A stretch of 64,000 nucleotides of DNA, from positions 32,999,427 to 33,063,426 of the forward strand of contig NC_071397.1 of NCBI RefSeq assembly GCF_022682495.2, read 5' to 3'. Positions within the stretch are counted from its first letter, which is position 1; every line of letters starts with the position of its first letter. Positions 59,345 to 64,000 of this stretch are shown here, in pieces. The notes under the pieces were generated by a model that saw nothing but the letters and a program-made list of their open reading frames with translations, searched no databases and was not told the DNA's origin. A program made the position numbers and the translations under genes. This DNA is from Desmodus rotundus (taxonomy: Eukaryota; Chordata; Mammalia; Chiroptera; Phyllostomidae).

Positions 59345-60230
59345 CCCAAAAGAAAATTCTGGCAAATTTGATTTCATTGAAATGTAAAATGTCTCCATGA
59401 TAAAAATTGTAATTTCTCACTGGAAAAAAAATATTTGCAGCCCTTGTTACTAACCATTGGTAAATATCTATTTATCTAACAAAGAGCTCCTCAAATTTTC
59501 CATCAGCAAAATGAACAAAGAATAAGTAACAGAACACAGAGGAAAAAAATTGAATTGCTAATAAGCATATAAAAATCTCAAGCTAAATGGTAGTCTTTAA
59601 AACGCAAAAGAAAAAGAAAAAACAACAATGGTGAGAGGCCATTTTTCACTCACCAGATGAGTAAAAATTAGGAGTCAATAATACCCAGAACTGGCAAGGC
59701 CTTTCATATACCAGTGGTGGAAATGTGAGTTGATACATTTCTATCAGAGAAAGGGATTTGACATGTCTATCAAAGCTACAAATGTGTGTAAATTCTGATC
59801 CAGTAAGTCCATATCTAAACTGCTACCCACAAAAATAAGATTACCAATACCATAAGCTGAACATGAATGCTTCCTGCAGTGCTGTCTATAGTGATAAAAA
59901 CTGTCAACCTGTATCTCCATCAGCAGAGGAGGAGCTGGATAAACTATCATAGAATCACACTGAGAAATATGTGCAATATTTTATAGCTACTGAAGAGAAT
60001 AGATTTAACTGATGTGTAGTGACCTGGAAAGATATTCATTATATACTCTTTGTATTAAAAAATTACCAAATAACGTTCATAATATAATATTAAAATTTAA
60101 AAAATCTTTGTATGTAGGTCTATTTGTAGATAAGCAGAAGAAAGCATGGAATGATACATAGCAAGTGGTTAGCATTGATTTCAAAGAGTAAGGACAGAAG
60201 ATCTATAGATCAGAAAGAAAAAGGACAAGG
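59345..60230 (+). repeat. L1 ORF2 end and 3' region, right part of outer host
   Basis: 'gcaaatttgatttcattgaa', 'atctaacaaagagctcctca', 'gagaggccatttttcactca', 'agaactggcaaggcctttc' and 'tgcagtgctgtctatagtga' follow plus-strand L1 order from ORF2 C-terminus to UTR. Continuation of 56876-57125. Confidence 0.75.
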
Positions 60231-60814
60231 TTAATATTTGATTTGCTACATTATTACTTTAGAAATTAAAAAATACAAACATATTCTAAAAGCAACATAG
60301 TGCCATTGTTCACTGGTACTGTTTTCATCTAAAAGTTCACGTGTTCCTTTGGCGTTCGTGTGTCCCTACCACTGCCATCTGGTCTCCCAAACCAGGTCAC
60401 TCATGGGTGAACTGACCCATCTAAGACTCAGTGTGAGTCAGAGCATTTTACATGCTGAAACATTGCCCAAGTGTGAACTAATAAATGCTCTCTATTAATT
60501 AGTAATGAAAAGGAAATAACCTAATATTTCCTGTGAGTTTTTAACAAAGAGGGGAAAAATGTAACCCAGACCTCTGATAGTCTCTGAGTCTCAGAAACTG
60601 TGAAAAACAATCTGTAATCTGAGCTTTCTGCTCTTTACAAAAATGTGAAACTGGGAGGAATATATCTCAAACCAGTTACCACATTATTCCCTGAAAGCAT
60701 ATTCACTGACACACGAGTATTTTTATACACAAATATTTGTGTATTTTTACTTTCTAAAGAATGGATAAATTTTTCAAAATTTTAAGCACTTTCTTATATT
60801 TAAAAAAATCACTA
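60231..60814. other. Unique sequence
   Basis: No recognised element or gene. Confidence 0.42.
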
Positions 60815-61010
60815 ACATTTTCTGAAGGCTTGCCTTGTGTCAGGCACTGTGCTAAGCACCCTATATACATAGTTAATCATCACAACACTTTCATTAGATA
60901 GGTGTTATCGTGCGCTCTGTTTTACAAGTAAAGAAGCTGAGGTTCAGGACTTTGTATGACCTGCACAGCGGTACACAGCTGTGAATTGGTTTGGCCATCA
61001 GGGAGGCCAA
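60815..61010 (-). repeat. MIR SINE
   Basis: Minus-strand MIR: 'tgccttgtgtcaggcactgt', 'gctaagcaccctatatacat', 'cacaacactttcattagata' and 'agaagctgaggttcaggact'. Confidence 0.88.
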
Positions 61011-63389
61011 GTTGCCCCCTAATAGAGTAGCAGAGGTCCCAGCCTGAACGTCTCTCTCAGACTGTCCTTAGTGCTGATGAAACAGATTGACCAAGGGTCC
61101 ACTCATAGACAGGAACAAAAACATTCCAGAAGATCTACTCATTCTCAGGGTAGACTTATTGGTTCAAGAAAAATTACAGCCAATGAGAGCTGTAATAAAT
61201 GAGCAGGTAAATGCTATAAAAAGAGAAACTTCTATATTCCCATAGGACACTGAGAATATGAGGTAACAACAAACCTCAGATCTGCACGGCATTGCATTCA
61301 TTCTCCGGGGGCAAACCAGAAGAAGACGCAGTTAGAGGTGATTCACAGAAGTAAGAGTTATTACCCCAAGTACCAGAGCAACAGGATCGGGAAAAGCTGG
61401 CCAATAAGCACGGGCCTATGAATAGACCAACATGCAGTAAGCTTCTGAACTTAACAAGAGTTCCATCAAATGAGTAACATGCAGAAAAATGTTTCATAGT
61501 AACTGCTGTATTTACTCTGTTTGTGTAAACAAGCATCATCCTTGCTAAAGCTTTCCTAGATCTGACCTAGATTTTCCCACACAAAGGACTTTAGAAGAAT
61601 CTTCTTCATCTTTTAATTCTTTCAGGGAGACAGCCTTTAAGTAGAGATGTTCATTCTATTTAGATGTGAGGATCAAACATGGCATTAAGGTATATGTAAC
61701 CATAGATAAAGAGAACTCCAAAAACTTACAGAACAAAATCTTGGGGCAACAAGCTTTAACTAGCTTGTGTTCAATTAACTTTGCAAATACACAAAAGTAA
61801 ATGCTTACTGGAAATACAAGGTTGACTTTCCAGTTTTTTTATTGCCACAGGAATTTTCTGATTAATTGATTTCAATTTATGGAAGCCAAGTTAAGAAGTA
61901 CGTGGCAAGGCATCAGAGAGATAAAAAAGATTAAAGAGAGATTTGTTGGAATGATCCTCTGTATCAGTCTAGATACCAGCAGGAAACAGTTAATACATTC
62001 AAATAAAGAAAATATGAGAATTTTAAGAAAGGACTATTTACAGAGTTGTAGGCAGGGTATAGGGAAATCAAAGGGAGTTGTTCTAGTCACCACCCTTATA
62101 CCTAAAGAGGGCAGGGGAGGCAGTGTTTACCAGGGAGCTGTGGTCAGTAGACCATTTTATAGAAGCTGTGACCCTCAAATGAGGGACACAATCAGCCAGT
62201 TGAGAACCTACAAGGAGGGCCACCTCTCCATTGGCCAAATTCAACTCATAACTAGATAGAGAGACAATTGATATAATTCCCAAAGGTCAGCCTGCCTGCC
62301 ATAGAGAAGGGGGGGAAGAGTGAGGGGGATACCCAGACAGCAGCTGTCTTACAACTCAGTGCCTGCACGCCAGGCTAAGCTGATGATGGTTTAAAACCAA
62401 GGACGCACACAGTACCTTTTGACATGATCCATAAAACAGAAAAATTTCATTCAGATCACAAACTGAGAGGCATAAACATGCTTTTGGCAGTGAGGTCAGA
62501 GGACATTCACTGCTAGGGAATGTATCCTTTCCAAGAATAAAAAGATCATTAATTTTAGACTTGGCTTCTTCTAATCTATTTATAAAACCTAAATATACTA
62601 CAAGCATACCTATCCACAGTTAACATAAACTATAACCCCATTTCCTGAGCTGCTCTCATTATGGCACCTGACCTAGAGAAAAAACTAACTGGGAAGAAAC
62701 AGAAGGTAAGAAAGATGAACGTTCTTAAGATTATTACAGGCCACAGGCACATATTTTAAGCAGTACTTGTTTTCGGCAGGTCAAACATGTATTTCTGGTT
62801 ACATGCAGGTGAGAGTATTGTGATGGTCTTCACTCAAGCCAATAATGATTCCATGTGTCAAGGAAGGTTCATTTTTCTATGATAGACATTGGTGAACTAT
62901 CAGCATGCTATGAAGGGCCTGGGCTTCCTTTCTTCTCATTGTAATATTTCAAGAGTAATGGCAACTGACACCCAGCTCATGACCATGCAATGAGACGTCA
63001 CTACAAGATTTTAACATATGGAAAGTTCAGATGTCAACCTGAGGGTGTCCTGTCAATTAACACCTTTACAATGAACAGTATGCCAAAATATCTTTTATGT
63101 GCCTGTTTGCTAGGGTTTGCAACATCTTCAGATAGTTTTTTCCTCCTTTTTTACATTTTTTTAATTTAGAAAAATAGAACTTGGCTTATTTCTTATACTA
63201 AATAGATTAAACTTTCATCCGAGAAAAGTTCACACTGTACCAACATAAAAAATTTTCTTTCAGTGTTCAGTTATTTCGTTTAAAAAAAAATTGGTCAGAG
63301 AAGGATTCACCATGGAGTTCTCGCCAAGCAGCCCTCCTGCTTAGTATGAGATGAGGGCCTGCTCCAGGGCCCAGCCTGTGAAGGAGAAT
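61011..63389. other. Unassigned sequence
   Basis: No gene supported. The 61950-62300 block ('cctacaaggagggccacctc', 'tccattggccaaattcaact') is probably an ancient dispersed repeat of unidentified class. The 126-codon plus-strand frame at 61879-62259 lies in it and has no domain. Confidence 0.38.
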
Positions 63390-63607
63390 GACTGATGGAG
63401 ATCCCCGGGTGTGGATGGTTTCATCAGTGAATTCTACCAAAAGTTTAAGAAAGAAATAACACCAATTCTGCACAATATCTCCCCCCAAAAGGAAAAAAGA
63501 ACACTTCTTAACCTATTTTATGAAGCCAGCATTGCCCTGACACCAAAATAGACAGAAACATTGCAGGAAGACTATGGGCCAAAACTACGGACCTGATGAA
63601 CATAGAC
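63390..63607 (+). repeat. L1 ORF2 fragment, left part
   Basis: 'ggatggtttcatcagtgaat', 'tctaccaaaagtttaagaaa', 'ttatgaagccagcattgcc' and 'ctgatgaacatagac' are plus-strand L1 reverse-transcriptase coding text, with stops. It is interrupted by a hAT element and resumes at 63785. Confidence 0.78.
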
Positions 63608-63784
63608 CAAGGGTCAGCAAACTACAGAATGTGGCCCAATTGTCAGTAAATAAGTTTTTTTGGATACAACCACAACCATTCACCTTCCATGGCAGAGTTG
63701 AACAATTGCAGTGGCAACAGAAATATATGTCCTCAATTCAGCAATATTTACTATAAGGTCCTTTACAGAGTTTGCCAACTCCTG
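63608..63784 (+). mobile_element. Non-autonomous hAT element
   Basis: A 177-bp insert with inverted ends: left 'caagggtcagcaaact' and reverse-complemented right 'caggagttggcaaact' (12 of 16 agree). The flanking octamers acatagac and acataaat agree at five of eight. The L1 consensus reads 'acatagatgc' here, so this is a decayed target duplication. Internal 'taaataagtttttttggata' and 'ggcagagttgaacaattgca' match a familiar mammalian hAT MITE. No transposase. Confidence 0.8.
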
Positions 63785-63870
63785 ACATAAATTCAAAATT
63801 CCTCAACAAAGTTGAGTCAAGCAATACATAAAAGTATAAAATGCACAGTGACCAATTGCACACAGAGGGT
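63785..63870 (+). repeat. L1 ORF2 fragment, right part
   Basis: 'ttcctcaacaaagttgagtc', 'aagcaatacataaaagtata' and 'gcacagtgaccaattgca' continue the L1 ORF2 after the hAT element. The last 130 bases of the window are unassigned. Confidence 0.6.
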
Positions 63871-64000
63871 GGTGAGGTAGGGTGGATGCCAGAGGCAAAG
63901 CCTACTGAGGAGGGCATTTGCCTGGGGACAGAGGCAGCAGCCCAAGCAGACAGAGTGTCTTTTCAGAGTAGGCAGGGACCCAAGTAAAATGAGGAGGGTG

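Noticed and set aside
61879..62259. 126-codon plus-strand frame
   Set aside because: It lies in what appears to be an ancient dispersed repeat. No motif, and the opposite strand is also partly open.

Overview
This looks like a stretch of mammalian nuclear DNA from a bat. The main evidence is five copies of a tRNA-derived SINE of the VES type (12473-12700, 24921-25141, 29541-29725, 35930-36151 and 45033-45253). That family is characteristic of yangochiropteran bats. Two ORF1-only LINEs of the HAL1 type, mariner and hAT fragments and a short-TIR DNA element fit this lineage. I cannot fix the family, and I recognised none of the dense rolling-circle (HeliBat) elements expected in Myotis, although I could not search for them exhaustively.

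I find no functional protein-coding gene, no RNA gene and no CRISPR array. Open reading frames are short (166 codons at most). Those I can identify are remnants of LINE ORF1, LINE ORF2 or mariner transposase. One unassigned frame of about 155 codons (40544-41011) lies in a CpG-richer patch and is listed as uncertain. The window is best read as intergenic or deep-intronic sequence. It is an archive of retrotransposon and DNA-transposon insertions of several ages, separated by AT-rich unique DNA.

Layout: 0-9 kb has a MIR, an old minus-strand L1 with intact target duplications (2042-3119) and an internally deleted mariner (4015-4742). 9.1-13 kb is one decayed plus-strand L1 carrying a mariner, a hAT MITE and a VES. 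13-24 kb is mostly unique, with MIR, L2 and minus-strand L1 tails. 24.4-29.7 kb is a nested complex: an old LINE ORF1 split by an L1 ORF2 fragment (itself hit by a VES and a hAT) and by a full-length HAL1. 29.7-45 kb is sparse, with L2, a 191-bp TIR element with a TA duplication, VES, MIRs and L1 tails. 45-56 kb holds a VES, an inverted MIR pair, a 55-bp tandem duplication, an ancient LTR-like repeat and long unique stretches. 56.9-60.2 kb is a three-level nest (HAL1 in a minus L1 in a plus L1). The right end has a MIR and an L1 ORF2 interrupted by a hAT element.

No biological system in the operon sense is present. The most informative observations are the nested insertions, which give a relative order of element activity. 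Also notable are the two HAL1 copies, which share 5' starts, the lack of ORF2 and a nonsense codon at the same ORF1 position. Family names rest on remembered consensus features, not on a database search.
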